From the NCBI GenBank assembly GCA_003600225.1, contig QZFT01000015.1, forward strand, positions 62,001 through 126,000: a DNA stretch of 64,000 bases, read 5' to 3'. Made by a program: the position numbers and the translations under genes. The notes under the pieces were generated by a model. That model searched no databases, was not told the origin of the DNA, and saw only the letters and a list, made by a program, of their open reading frames with translations. This DNA is from Pseudonocardiaceae bacterium YIM PH 21723. GTDB taxonomy: Bacteria > Actinomycetota > Actinomycetes > Mycobacteriales > Pseudonocardiaceae. Numbering within the stretch: position 1 is the stretch's first letter; each line of letters begins with the position of its first letter. Shown piece by piece: positions 18,479-29,800 of this stretch.

Positions 18479-19743
18479 TGACGACCACGAACGCCGGCAA
18501 CGGCGCCATCGACCGGCAGTTGGCGGCGGTCAAGACCGGTGGCAGGGCCTGGCTGGTGGATACCTGCCTGGCTCTGCTGCTGTGTTTCCTTGACCTGTTC
18601 TTCTTCTCCGACTACCTGGCGAAGGCGAGCTACAAGGCACCGGTCCCGGCGGAGACGCTGGCGATCATGCTGCCGCTCACCGTGGCCGCGTTCGCCACCC
18701 TGTGGTGGCGGCGGCGGTATCCGGTGCCGGTGTTCGCGGTGATGTGGCTGCTCAGCGTGGGCTGCGCGATCGGGTACGTGCGGTACTGGCCCGCGCTGGG
18801 CGTGGCCGCGGGGGTGTTCGCGGTGGCCGCCTACTCCGGTGCGCGGCAGGCGTGGGCGGTACTGGGCCTGGCCGTGCTCGACGCGGTCGTGCTGTCGGTC
18901 CGGCAGGCCGACTTCGAACGCCAGCAGGGCGCCGGGGACTACGCCACGATGATCATCGGTTTCCTCGCGCTGTACCTGCTGATCTACACGGCCTGCTTCG
19001 CCGTGGGCCGCTGGCGGCAACGCAGCAGGCGGCTGGTGGAGAGCCTGGAAGAGCGCCGGGAACGGTCCGCGCGGGAGGCCGTGCAGGCCGAACGCACCCG
19101 GATCGCCCGGGAGCTGCACGACATCGTCGCCCACTCGGTGACGGTGATGGTGCTCCAGGCCGCGGGCGCGCGGAAGGTGCTGAACAAGCAGCCGGACAAG
19201 GCGAGCGAGGCCCTCGAACACATCGAGCAGTTCGGCCAGCAGGCCATCGGTGAGCTGCGCAGACTGCTCGGGGTGCTGCGGGCGAGCGGGGCGTTGCCGG
19301 ACACCACGGCCTCCACCGGCATCGGCCGCGGGCTGGCCGATCTGGACCGGATGCTGGCGGACATCCGGCAAACCGGGATCATCGTTCGATCACAGATCAG
19401 CGGCGATCCGGTACCGCTGGACACCAGTGTCGATCTTGCCGCTTTCCGGCTGATCCAGGAATCGCTGACCAACGTCTCGAAGCATGCCGGCCCCGGCGCT
19501 TCAGCACTGGTCGAACTGGATTGGCAACCAGGACGACTGGTGGTACGTGTTACGGACGACGGGGGCGGCACGAGTCCTCGCGAACAGGAATCCGTGCTGT
19601 CCACCGGGCAGGGTCTGCTGGGGCTGCATGAGCGGGTGATGCTCATCGGCGGCAGACTGATCGCCGAGCCGGTCGAAGGCGGGTTCCGGGTCAGCGCCAG
19701 CCTGCCGGTGGCCGGCGCGGTAAGTCCGGAGGACGAGGGGTAG
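18478..19743 (+). CDS. NarL-type sensor histidine kinase (HisKA_3)
   Basis: This 421-residue kinase has several N-terminal membrane helices (for example AWLVDTCLALLLCFLDLFFF and ALYLLIYTACFAVG), a coiled-coil linker, the HisKA_3 motif RTRIARELHDIVAHSVTVMV with the phospho-His in ELHD, and a C-terminal HATPase (LIQESLTNVSKHAGPG, VTDDGGG, GQGLLGLHERV). The ATG at 18478 overlaps the upstream stop by one base and gives the best start; longer readings begin inside the previous gene. The response-regulator gene follows 4 nt later. The signal sensed is unknown. Confidence 0.92.
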   Translation: MTTTNAGNGAIDRQLAAVKTGGRAWLVDTCLALLLCFLDLFFFSDYLAKASYKAPVPAETLAIMLPLTVAAFATLWWRRRYPVPVFAVMWLLSVGCAIGYVRYWPALGVAAGVFAVAAYSGARQAWAVLGLAVLDAVVLSVRQADFERQQGAGDYATMIIGFLALYLLIYTACFAVGRWRQRSRRLVESLEERRERSAREAVQAERTRIARELHDIVAHSVTVMVLQAAGARKVLNKQPDKASEALEHIEQFGQQAIGELRRLLGVLRASGALPDTTASTGIGRGLADLDRMLADIRQTGIIVRSQISGDPVPLDTSVDLAAFRLIQESLTNVSKHAGPGASALVELDWQPGRLVVRVTDDGGGTSPREQESVLSTGQGLLGLHERVMLIGGRLIAEPVEGGFRVSASLPVAGAVSPEDEG

Positions 19744-19747
19744 GTCT

Positions 19748-20446
19748 ATGACGATCCGGGTGCTCATCGCCGAAGACACCCAGATCGTCAGGGCAGGCAT
19801 CGCCATGCTGCTCGCGGCCGAGGACGACATCGAGGTCATCGCCGAGGCGGGCAACGGTCGCGAAGCCATCGAACGGGCTCGCGTGGAGCAGCCGGACGTG
19901 GTGCTGATGGACCTGTTCATGCCCGAGGTGGACGGCGTGGTGGCCACCCGGCAGGTCACCGCGGACGGCTTCTCCACCAATCCGGACCGCCCGGTCAAGG
20001 TGCTGATCCTGACCAGCTTCCACATCGACGACACCGTCTACCTGGCATTGCGGGCGGGCGCCTCCGGCTTCTTGCTCAAGGACGCCGCCCCCAACCAGCT
20101 GGTGTCCGCGGTCCGTTCGATCGCGGCGGGCGACGCCTGGCTGGCCCCCGCCGTGGCCCGGAACCTGCTCAACGAGTTCGCCTCCCGGCCGGACCGGAAC
20201 GTGCCGACGCCGACCGAGCTCCAGCAGCTCACGCAGAAGGAGCGCGAGGTGCTGACCCTGGTCGCGCACGGCCTGTCCAACAAGGAGATCGCCGAGCATC
20301 AGTTCGTCGCCGAGGCCACCATCAAGACCCACTTCAGCCGGGTCCTGATGAAGCTGGGCCTGCGCGATCGTGCCCAGGCGGTCGTGGCGGCCTACCAGTC
20401 CGGGCTCGTCCAGCGCGGCGATCATCCGCCGCGGGCGAATCAGTAG
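19748..20446 (+). CDS. NarL/LuxR-type response regulator
   Basis: This 232-residue protein has a receiver domain with the acidic pocket IAEDTQIVR, phospho-acceptor Asp in VVLMDLFMPEVDG and Lys in FLLKDAAPN, and a C-terminal LuxR helix-turn-helix (LTQKEREVLTLVAHGLSNKE, then IKTHFSRVLMKLGLRDRAQA). It is the cognate regulator of the kinase 4 nt upstream. The encapsulin gene begins 155 bp downstream on the same strand, so that operon is an obvious candidate target, though no binding site can be identified by eye. Confidence 0.93.
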   Translation: MTIRVLIAEDTQIVRAGIAMLLAAEDDIEVIAEAGNGREAIERARVEQPDVVLMDLFMPEVDGVVATRQVTADGFSTNPDRPVKVLILTSFHIDDTVYLALRAGASGFLLKDAAPNQLVSAVRSIAAGDAWLAPAVARNLLNEFASRPDRNVPTPTELQQLTQKEREVLTLVAHGLSNKEIAEHQFVAEATIKTHFSRVLMKLGLRDRAQAVVAAYQSGLVQRGDHPPRANQ

Positions 20447-20601
20447 CACTGCTATACATCTGATCCGTTGATCTAGGGTCCGCGTTATCCGGGATCGCTG
20501 TACGGTCGGCAATCGGCAGGTAATCCCATTCCCTCTCTCACCTCACCGCCCTTTAACGGCGGCAATTCGTCATGCCCTTTTCCGAGATTGGTGAAGCCGT
20601 T

Positions 20602-22023
20602 ATGACCGATGTGCTCAGCGACCCGATTTCCACCAACGGCAACGGAACCGTCCAGACGAGCCTCAGCACCGCGGCGGCACGCAAGCTGTCCAGCACCACC
20701 AAGTCCGCACCGCAGATGCAGGCCATCACCCCACGCTGGCTGCTGGAACTACTGCCCTGGGTGGAAGCTCGCGGCGGCGCGTACCGGGTCAACCGGCGGC
20801 TGACCTACACCGCGGGCGACGGGCGGATCGAGTTCACCACCACCGGGCGGCAGGTCCGGGTGATCCCCGCCGAATTGACCGAATTACCGCCGCTGCGCGG
20901 ATTCGACGATATCGACGCGCTGAGCGCACTGGCCGATCGATTCGTTCAGCATGAATTCGAACCGGGCGAAACCCTGGTATCCCTGGGCAGCCCGATGACC
21001 GAGATCCATCTGATCGCCCACGGCAGGCTGGACAAGCTGGCCGAGGGGAAATACGGCTCGCAGACCTCGATCGGCCTGCTGGCAGACGGCGACTTCTTCG
21101 GCAGCCAGATCTTCGCCGACACCGAGCAGACCTGGGGCTACTCGGTCGTCGCCGGTACGGCCTGCACCGTGCTGTCGCTGCCGAAGGCCCGGCTGGCCGA
21201 ACTGCTGGAGAACGCGCCGAGCCTGCGCGAACACCTCCGCGATCACCAGGCACGCACCGGCAAGGCGCAGAACACCGATGGCGAGGCGGCCGTGACCATC
21301 TCGTCCGGTCACCGGGGCGAGGTGCCGATCAGCGGCACCTTCGTGGACTACGACCTGTCGCCGCGGGAGTACGAGCTGAGCCTGGCCCAGGCCGTGCTGC
21401 GGGTGCACGCCCGGGTGGTGGATCTCTACAACGAGCCGATGAACCAGTTCGACCAGCAGCTGCGGCTGACCATCCAGGAGATGCGGGAGCGGCAGGAGCA
21501 CGACCTGCTGAACAACGCCGAATTCGGGCTGCTGCACAACGCCTCCTACAAGCAGCGGGTCTACACCAGGGCGGGCGTGCCCACCCCGTCCGACATGGAC
21601 AACCTGCTGAACACGGTCTACAAGAGCCCGTCGTTCATCCTGGCGCACCCGTCGGCCATCGCCGCCTTCCACGACGAGTGCAACAAGCGGGGCATCTACC
21701 CGGAGAACCTGCCGGTGCGCGGCGGCTCGGTGACCACCTGGCGCGGGGTGCCGATCTACCCGAGCTGGAAGCTGCCGATCAGCAGCCAGGGCACCACGTC
21801 CATGCTGATCATGCGCACCGGTGAGGCGGACCAGGGCGTCATCGGCCTGCGCAAGACCGGGCTGAACGACGAGTACGAGCCGGGCCTGAGCGTGCGGTTC
21901 ATGAGCATCGACGAGAAGGCCATCCTCAACTACCTGGTGACCTGCTACTACTCGGCCGCGGTGCTGGTGCCGGACGCGCTCGGCGTGCTGGAGAACGTGC
22001 AGATCGGCCGCGCCGATGACTGA
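20602..22023 (+). CDS. Family 2B encapsulin shell protein with inserted cNMP-binding-like domain (EshA-like)
   Basis: This 473-residue protein matches family 2B encapsulins. The N-terminal part ([38 protein letters not shown]) begins the HK97-type shell fold, interrupted at about residues 108-220 by a Crp-like domain ([29 protein letters not shown]), and resumes with [58 protein letters not shown] and [19 protein letters not shown]. The insert lacks the usual phosphate-binding Glu and Arg (FGS at 166-168 for FGE; WGYSVVA from 178 for RxA), so cyclic-nucleotide binding is doubtful. ATG 20602 gives the family length; ATG 20572 is in frame but has no ribosome-binding site. The 3' end overlaps the terpene gene by 8 nt. 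Such shells assemble into large icosahedral compartments. Confidence 0.93.
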   Translation: MTDVLSDPISTNGNGTVQTSLSTAAARKLSSTTKSAPQMQAITPRWLLELLPWVEARGGAYRVNRRLTYTAGDGRIEFTTTGRQVRVIPAELTELPPLRGFDDIDALSALADRFVQHEFEPGETLVSLGSPMTEIHLIAHGRLDKLAEGKYGSQTSIGLLADGDFFGSQIFADTEQTWGYSVVAGTACTVLSLPKARLAELLENAPSLREHLRDHQARTGKAQNTDGEAAVTISSGHRGEVPISGTFVDYDLSPREYELSLAQAVLRVHARVVDLYNEPMNQFDQQLRLTIQEMRERQEHDLLNNAEFGLLHNASYKQRVYTRAGVPTPSDMDNLLNTVYKSPSFILAHPSAIAAFHDECNKRGIYPENLPVRGGSVTTWRGVPIYPSWKLPISSQGTTSMLIMRTGEADQGVIGLRKTGLNDEYEPGLSVRFMSIDEKAILNYLVTCYYSAAVLVPDALGVLENVQIGRADD

Positions 22024-24013
22024 TGACGCTCGCCGGCTGGTCACCCCGCGCATGCGGGCGGCGGTGGACCGGCTCAACCGGGAGTCCAGGCGGGTCGCCG
22101 GGTACCACCTGGGCTGGTGGGACGCGGACGGCATCGAACTGGACGCCGATCCGGGCAAGGCCATCCGGCCGGCCCTCGCGATGCTGTCCGCGGTCGCCGC
22201 CGGGGGCACCCCGGCGGACGCGGCACCGGCCGGAGCGGCCGTCGAACTGGCGCACAACTACTCGCTGCTGCACGACGACGTGATGGACGAGGACGAGACC
22301 AGGCGGCACCGGCCGACCGCCTGGGTGCAGTTCGGCGTGCCCGCGGCCATCCTGACCGGGGACGCGCTGCTCACCCTGGCGGGCGATGAGCTGGCGGACT
22401 GCCCGGAGGCGGTGCGCCGGTTCAACACCGCCATGCTGCGCCTCGTGGACGGGCAGATGGCGGACATCGGCTTCGAGGGCCGGACCGACGTCCCCCTGGA
22501 GGAGTGCCTGACCATGGCCGCGGGCAAGACGAGCGCGTTGTTCGCGGTGGCCTGCGAGCTGGGCGCGTTGTCGGCGGGCGCGTCGCAGGCCCGGATCTGG
22601 CAACTCGGCCAGTTCGGCGAACACCTCGGACTGGCCTTCCAGCTGGCCGACGATCTCCTGGGTATCTGGGGAGATCCGGCGCTCACCGGCAAGCCGGTGA
22701 TGTCCGACCTGCGGGCCAGGAAGAAGTCGCTGCCCGTGGTGGCCGCGCTGTCCGCCGGGAACGCAGCGGCCGCCCGGCTGGCCGAGCTCTACCACCGGGC
22801 CACCCCACTGGCCCCGGACGAACTGTCCACAGTGGCCGAACTGATCGAGCAGGCGGGCGGCCGACGCTGGGCGTCCACCGAACTGCGCAACCGCCTGGAG
22901 CTGGCGCTCGCCGCGCTCCAGGCGGCCAACCCGGATCCGGCGGCCGCGACGCAGCTGATGGCGCTCGCCCGGCGGCTGGCCGCCGCCCCTTCCCACCCGA
23001 CTGTCGAGTCCACTGTGGACAACCTGTGGATTCCCGAGGTCTACGAGCCCCATCCGGCGCGGTGCAACCCACATCTGGACCAGGCCCGGGCGGCGAGCCT
23101 GGACTGGGCCCGGCGGATGGGCATGCTGGACGGCCACCCGTGGACCGAGGAGCGGCTGGTCGCCGAGGACTACGCCGCGCTGGCCGCGTGGGCCTTCCCG
23201 GAGGCGTCCGCCGAGGCCCTCGAACTGCTCACCGAGTGGCTGATGAACGAGTTCTACATCGACGACTACCTGGCCGAATGCTCCCCCGGGCCGGCGGCCA
23301 AGACCTATCTGGACCGGATTCCCCGGTTCATGCCGGTGGATCCGGAGGCCGGCATGCCGCCGCCGGCCAACCCGGTCGAACGGGGCCGGGCCGACCTGTG
23401 GCTGCGCATCGCCCCGGCGATGTCCGAGGCCTGGCGGGAGCGGACCATCGCCGAGGCACAGTCCACTGTGGATGGACTGCTGCGGGAGGTGGAACACGCG
23501 ATGGCCGGGACGATTCCGGATCCGATCGGCTACCTGGACATGCGCAGGCGGGTCAACAGCGGCGGCACGGCGGACTGCCTGATCGAGTTCGCCCAGCGCG
23601 CGGAACTGCCCGCCGAAGTGGCGAACGGCGTCACGCTGCAGAAGCTCCGGGACGCGAGCTCGGACGCCGCGGTCCTCGGCAACGACCTGCTGTCCTACCC
23701 CAAGGAGGCGGCCGCCGAGGGCGCCCGATCGAACATGGTGACCGCGCTGGAACGGTTCCTGGGCTGCGACACCCAGCGGGCGATCGACCTGACCGCCGAG
23801 CTGCACACGGCCCGCCGCAGGCAGTTCGAGGAGATCGCCACCCGGGAGGTCGATTCGCCGGCGCTCGCCGGTCATGCCGCCGGGATACGGGACTTCCTGG
23901 CCGGATGGCACCACTGGCAACTGTCCAGCGAGCGCTACTCGGTACCGGCGGTGCCCAGATCCATGGGGCCCACCGGATTCGGCACCGCCTCGCTCAGCCG
24001 CGTGGCCTCATAA
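22016..24013 (+). CDS. Fusion of polyprenyl diphosphate synthase and class I terpene cyclase; predicted encapsulin cargo
   Basis: This 665-residue protein has two domains. Residues 1 to about 325 are an isoprenyl diphosphate synthase: first Asp-rich motif HDDVMD at 86-91 followed by RR, second at 212-220 (DDLLGIWGD) with [15 protein letters not shown] after it. After a short linker (about 322-345), residues 345-650 are a class I terpene cyclase: [19 protein letters not shown], Asp-rich DDYLAE at 416-421, NSE triad N556/S560/E564 in NDLLSYPKE, and the RY pair at 640-641. Both active sites look intact. The predicted reaction is chain elongation of DMAPP/IPP followed by cyclisation. Its ATG lies inside the encapsulin gene, giving tight coupling. 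The domain order is the reverse of fungal chimeric terpene synthases. No GPP methyltransferase adjoins, so it is not a 2-methylisoborneol cluster. The product is unknown. Confidence 0.9.
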   Translation: MTDDARRLVTPRMRAAVDRLNRESRRVAGYHLGWWDADGIELDADPGKAIRPALAMLSAVAAGGTPADAAPAGAAVELAHNYSLLHDDVMDEDETRRHRPTAWVQFGVPAAILTGDALLTLAGDELADCPEAVRRFNTAMLRLVDGQMADIGFEGRTDVPLEECLTMAAGKTSALFAVACELGALSAGASQARIWQLGQFGEHLGLAFQLADDLLGIWGDPALTGKPVMSDLRARKKSLPVVAALSAGNAAAARLAELYHRATPLAPDELSTVAELIEQAGGRRWASTELRNRLELALAALQAANPDPAAATQLMALARRLAAAPSHPTVESTVDNLWIPEVYEPHPARCNPHLDQARAASLDWARRMGMLDGHPWTEERLVAEDYAALAAWAFPEASAEALELLTEWLMNEFYIDDYLAECSPGPAAKTYLDRIPRFMPVDPEAGMPPPANPVERGRADLWLRIAPAMSEAWRERTIAEAQSTVDGLLREVEHAMAGTIPDPIGYLDMRRRVNSGGTADCLIEFAQRAELPAEVANGVTLQKLRDASSDAAVLGNDLLSYPKEAAAEGARSNMVTALERFLGCDTQRAIDLTAELHTARRRQFEEIATREVDSPALAGHAAGIRDFLAGWHHWQLSSERYSVPAVPRSMGPTGFGTASLSRVAS

Positions 24014-24021
24014 CGGCGTCC

Positions 24022-24076
24022 GCGAAGTTGGCGATGTTCGGGGCTCGTACCTCACTCCGAACATCGCCAACTTCGC
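24022..24076. terminator. Perfect 20-bp hairpin, aagttggcgatg family, copy 2
   Basis: Arm 24022-24041 (gcgaagttggcgatgttcgg) pairs perfectly with 24057-24076 around a 15-nt loop. It lies 8 bp after the terpene gene stop and 7 bp before the end of the convergent capA-like gene, a position that fits a bidirectional terminator. Confidence 0.85.
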
Positions 24077-24083
24077 AACCAGT

Positions 24084-25199
24084 TCAGTGGCCCCGTGTCA
24101 GGCCGGCCTGGCCCGCACCGCGGCGGAGCATGACCTCCTCGGTGCGGGTCAGCGCCTGCTTGCGCCGGTCGGTGGCCTGCTCCTTGGTGAGGTCGAGCAG
24201 CCGGATCGGCGGGCCGAACTCGACCAGGGTCGGGATGTACTCGGCCTTGCTCACGATCCACTTCCGGTCGCTGCGCTGGAAGGTGAACCGCGCGGTCACG
24301 CCCTCCTCGGTGGTGCCCTGCGGCTCGGAATGCCGGGCCACCTGGTTGCCCAGCCCGTAGACGACCCACTTGCCGTTGACCTTCTCGAAGGGCTGCACCA
24401 CGTGCGCGTGGTGGCCGAGCAGCAGGTCGATCGACGGGTCGGCGGTGAGCTGCTTCGCGATGCTCACCTGGGTACCGGTCGGGTCGGCCTTGTACTCGTC
24501 CCCCTGGTGCAGGCTGACCACCACGATGTCAGCGCCCTCGGCCTTCGCCTTGCGGGCGTCGGCCAGGATCCGCTGCGGGTCGATGGTGTTCGCGATCCAC
24601 GGCTTGTCCGCGGGCAGGGTGCGCCCGTTGTAGCCGTAGGTGTAGGCGAGGTGGGCCAGCTTGGCGCCCTTCACCGGGTACACGGCGGGGACGTTCTCGG
24701 CGGCGTTGCGCGCGCTTCCGGTGTGCTTGAGGCCCGCGGCGTCCAGGATGTCCAATGTGGACTTCACTCCGGTGGGACCCTTGTCCATGGTGTGGTTGGA
24801 CGCGGTGTCACAGCCGTCGTAGCCGAGGTCCTTGGCGGCCTGCGCGATCTCCGGCGGAGCGCCGAAGTCGGGGTAGCCGGTGAACGGGCTCCCGTCGGGC
24901 AGCAGCGGGATCTCCATGTGGCAGAGGGCCAGGTCGGCCCCTTCGATGACCGGCTTCATGCCCTGGAGGATCTGCCGGTAGTCCCGCTTGCCGTTGCCGT
25001 CCTTGACCGCCTGCTCGGTGAGCAGCGGGTGGATCAGCAGGTCACCGGCGGCGACCAGGGTGAACTGGTCGGGGGACGCCGTCGTCGTGCTCGGCTGCGG
25101 TGCCGGCACCGCCCGGGGTACCGGGTCGGCGGTACAGCCGGTCAGCAGCAGTACGGCCAGCAGGGCGGCGATGGACCTCACGGAACCCACCATACGCAT
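24084..25199 (-). CDS. CapA-family (poly-gamma-glutamate synthesis type) metallophosphatase-like lipoprotein
   Basis: This 371-residue protein has a lipoprotein signal (ALLAVLLLTGC) and the PGA_cap/CapA fold of the calcineurin-like superfamily: LVAAGDLLIHPL, then DTASNHTMDKG, VVSLHQGDEYK and LLLGHHAHVVQPFEKVNGKW, which carry the metal-binding Asp, Asn and His residues. CapA proteins take part in poly-gamma-glutamate production or have cell-surface roles; no capB/capC genes are nearby, so the substrate is open. The ATG at 25199 overlaps the stop of the broken M48 gene by one base (tgatg), suggesting an ancestral operon. Confidence 0.88.
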   Translation of the reverse strand: MRMVGSVRSIAALLAVLLLTGCTADPVPRAVPAPQPSTTTASPDQFTLVAAGDLLIHPLLTEQAVKDGNGKRDYRQILQGMKPVIEGADLALCHMEIPLLPDGSPFTGYPDFGAPPEIAQAAKDLGYDGCDTASNHTMDKGPTGVKSTLDILDAAGLKHTGSARNAAENVPAVYPVKGAKLAHLAYTYGYNGRTLPADKPWIANTIDPQRILADARKAKAEGADIVVVSLHQGDEYKADPTGTQVSIAKQLTADPSIDLLLGHHAHVVQPFEKVNGKWVVYGLGNQVARHSEPQGTTEEGVTARFTFQRSDRKWIVSKAEYIPTLVEFGPPIRLLDLTKEQATDRRKQALTRTEEVMLRRGAGQAGLTRGH

Positions 25200-26909
25200 C
25201 AGACGATCACGCCGAACCGGATTGTCAGGATGTCCGCGTCCCCGTAGCCCTGGGTGTACGCGGTAGCCCGCAGGCCCAGCGCCTCTCCATCGGTGAGGGT
25301 CAGCCGGAGCACCGGCGGCCCGAACCGGCGTTCCTGCAGTTCACTGCGCAGGATCTGGTCGTCCGGCACGTACCGCGCGCCCCGCTGTCCCCGCAGGTCG
25401 TCCCCGGTGGAGTCCAGGTAGCGCAGCGCCCGCCGGTCCTGGCCGACGGTGAGCCGGAAGAGCGGGCGGCGCAGCAGCAGGATCGCCGCGTCGGTCACCA
25501 GCAGATCGTGTGCCCGGCGGCCGACCGCCAGCTCGGTGAGCACGGCCCGGACCCGGCCGTCGCCGGCCACCCGCTCCGGCCGCCGATCCAGCGGAATGCC
25601 CAGCTCGCCCAGCAGATCCCGCAGCACCACGGCGCCGGGCTGCGAGGTGCAGGCGACCCGGACCAGCGAGGTCAGGCCGATCTCCCGGCCGTCCACGAGC
25701 AGCTCGGAGCCGTCCACCCAGTCCAGCCGGAACTCGCCGCGGCCGGTCGCCAGGACGGCGCAGGTGATCAGCGAACCGACCGCCCCGATCAGTTGCTCGT
25801 CGTGCTCCCCGGTGACCTCGCGCAGTCCGTCGAGCTCTCCCGTGGCGAGCAACTCCAGTACCCCGGCGGCGGTCACGCCGTCCAGCACTCCGGCGGATTC
25901 CAGCGCCGTGGCGAACCGGGCCGCCGTGCGCCGGGCATCGGCGGTCGCTGCGAGGGGCATGATCTCGTCCCACGTCGCGGGCGAGGGCAGTTCCACTCCC
26001 GGCTCGGTGACGATCACCCGCTCCAGCTCCACGATGCGCTCATCGAGTCCGGACACCAGCTCAGCGGCGACACCGACGGGCAGCGTCACCTGCACCGAAC
26101 CGTCGGCGCCGAGCGCCTCCAGCCGCCGGAGCAGCGGCGGATGGCTGTCGAACGACTCGGGCTCCTCCGGCGGCGGATCGGCCAGCAGTTCACGGAACTC
26201 GGCCTGCCGCTGTGGGTGCGTGCCGCAGCGCGGAACCGGCCACCTCGGCGCCGGCGAACCGCGCCGAGAACCGGTCGGCCTCCAGCTCCTGCCTGCGGGA
26301 CAGGTCTCCGGCGACCGCGAGATACAGGTAGGCCCACCAGACCAGGGGCAACGCGGCGATCCGGCCCTGGAGCTTCTCCAGCACGCCCTGCATCGCCGCC
26401 ACGCCCCGCATGGTGACGCGGTCGAGCACGGTGTGCTCGCCGGCGAAGTGGCCGAACTCGTGCGCCAGCACCGCGCGGAACTCCGGCAGCGGGAAGCCGA
26501 GCAGGTAGGGCACGCCGATCAGCAGCAGCCGGTTACCGGGCAGCAGCCCGAGGAACCGGCCCCGTTCCAGCACACTCGCACTGGGTTCGCCGACCAGCCA
26601 CACCTCGTCGGGGGCCGTCACGCCGGACGCGGAACTCACCTCGTTGATCAGCCGGAACAGCTCGGGGTGCTCGCCGGGGACCAGCAGCAGGCCATCGGGC
26701 ACCTCCCTGGCCCGGAGCGCGGAGACCACCGCGGACACCAGCCCGACGGTGAGGAAGCCCGCGACCAGCACCAGCACGGCGACCGGCCCGTCCCAGTCGG
26801 AGATCACGATCCAGTAGGCCAGGGCGGCCGTCCCGGCGATCAGACCGATCGCCAGCAGGAAGAAACCGAGGAGCAGGACCACCGACAAGAGGGCACGGAA
26901 CGAACGCAC
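25199..26909 (-). pseudogene. M48-family peptidase gene with internal deletion and frameshift
   Basis: Two frames make up one gene. The first (26909-26190) encodes N-terminal membrane helices and the zinc motif HEFGHF, then reads SRRQELEADRFSARFAGAEV before running to a stop. The second frame, open across 26230-25199, resumes with FRELLADPPPEEP and SFDSHPPLLRRLEALG, which corresponds to DAHPSLRERIAMVD in the intact paralogue at 33964-35841, and continues to a similar C-terminal region. The switch lies at about 26210-26225 and roughly 80 residues present in the paralogue are missing, so this is a deletion plus frameshift. Each fragment might still be expressed: 26909-26190 (239 residues, protease core) and 26095-25199 (298 residues). 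Confidence 0.75.
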
Positions 26910-27077
26910 GAATGTCCTTCGGCAAGATGGTCGACTCTGGCCCGCCCCCAGCCCGCGGCACCCCTACCCGGCAATCCGGTCAAGCATCACCCAGGAACTG
27001 CCGGAGAAGTAGCCCGCCGGATCGAGTGTGAACGTTGTCGCACTCTCGTCATGATCGGCCATCCGGCCTACCCGGGT

Positions 27078-27656
27078 TCACCCGGTCACCGCCAGCCGCA
27101 TGCCGTGCCGGGCCTCGCCCCGGCTGACCAACCGGCAGCTGAGCCAGCCCGGCAACGGGGTGCCGCCCAGCAACGCGCACCTGATCGGCTGGGCGCGGCG
27201 GACGTGCCGCTGGAACGATCGGCTACGCACGACGCGACCGCGTTGCCGCTGACCACGCAGGGCCTCCTCGGGTGCCGAGTCCACCCACAACAGGTGCGGT
27301 TCCCGGCCCGTGAGTGCGGCCATTACCCGGAAGGCGACCCTGGTCAGCCCCCTGGTCGCCGGTTCATGGACCACGACGGGTCCCTTGGCCCGGAGGGCGT
27401 GGCGAAGGATCCGGAACCAGTGGGTGGCGTGCACGACGGGCCGGTACACCGGGTACGGCAGCCGGCCGGGCAGGGCGGCGCGTAACCGGGTGCGGACCTG
27501 GTCGGAGTCGAGAACGGTGATGCCCTGCGTGTCCGGGAGCCCGCCGATCAGCGTGCTCTTACCGGCACCGGGCAGGCCACCGACGACGAGGAGACCCCGG
27601 CGGCCGAGCGTCACCAGGGTCAGGTTGCTGTCCACTGCAATCGACTCGGAACTCAT
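27078..27656 (-). CDS. P-loop kinase-like ATPase (AAA_33 type)
   Basis: This 192-residue protein has a Walker A motif GLPGAGKST near residue 30 and VLDSDQVRTRLRAAL, the Asp-containing second motif of small P-loop kinases (zeta-toxin/polynucleotide kinase-like). It ends in an Arg-rich region (RQRGRVVRSRSFQRHVRRAQ) resembling the lid. It probably phosphorylates a small molecule or nucleic-acid end; the substrate is unknown. It starts at ATG 27656 and is transcribed leftward. Upstream lie two strong hairpins that separate it from groL. The 168 bp between its stop and the M48 pseudogene hold nothing recognisable. Confidence 0.75.
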   Translation of the reverse strand: MSSESIAVDSNLTLVTLGRRGLLVVGGLPGAGKSTLIGGLPDTQGITVLDSDQVRTRLRAALPGRLPYPVYRPVVHATHWFRILRHALRAKGPVVVHEPATRGLTRVAFRVMAALTGREPHLLWVDSAPEEALRGQRQRGRVVRSRSFQRHVRRAQPIRCALLGGTPLPGWLSCRLVSRGEARHGMRLAVTG

Positions 27657-27764
27657 ACGGATTTAACGGGGCGCGGCAGCGGAACGTTCCACAGGCCGGA
27701 AGCAGCAGGCGGGTTGTGATTGGGGTTGTGCTTCTGGGGGCTTCTGGCTGTTAGCGACTGATGT

Positions 27765-27821
27765 CCCGAAGTTGGCGATGTTCGGGGCTCGTTCCTCGCC
27801 GCGAACATCGCCAACTTCGGG
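27765..27821. repeat. Perfect 20-bp hairpin, aagttggcgatg family, copy 3
   Basis: cccgaagttggcgatgttcg (27765-27784) pairs perfectly with 27802-27821 around a 17-nt loop. It lies downstream of groL, beyond a separate terminator-like stem (27835-27869). Its loop (gctcgttcctcgcc) is nearly the same as in copy 5 at 63846-63900, indicating common descent and not chance. Confidence 0.8.
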
Positions 27822-27834
27822 TCGGCGCACGGCA

Positions 27835-27869
27835 AGGGCCCCGTACCGACGTAAGTGGTACGGGGCCCT
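27835..27869 (-). terminator. groL terminator hairpin
   Basis: A perfect 13-bp stem agggccccgtacc (27835-27847) with 27857-27869 around a 9-nt loop lies 41 bp beyond the groL stop in the direction of groL transcription. Confidence 0.75.
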
Positions 27870-27909
27870 GCGCGGTCTATCCAGGTAATGCTGTGGTGGC
27901 TAGGACTTC

Positions 27910-29710
<1,801 letters not shown>

Positions 29711-29800
29711 CTACGGTTTAGCACTCTACAGGGGCGAGTGCAAGCGACTCGACCGGGATCGGGGACGCCGGAAGTCGTCCACTTCGGGACAAGATCCAGG

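Noticed and set aside
20602..24013. 2-Methylisoborneol or geosmin cluster
   Set aside because: There is no GPP methyltransferase, the cyclase is fused to a prenyltransferase, and the two-domain geosmin synthase arrangement (two cyclase domains) is absent.
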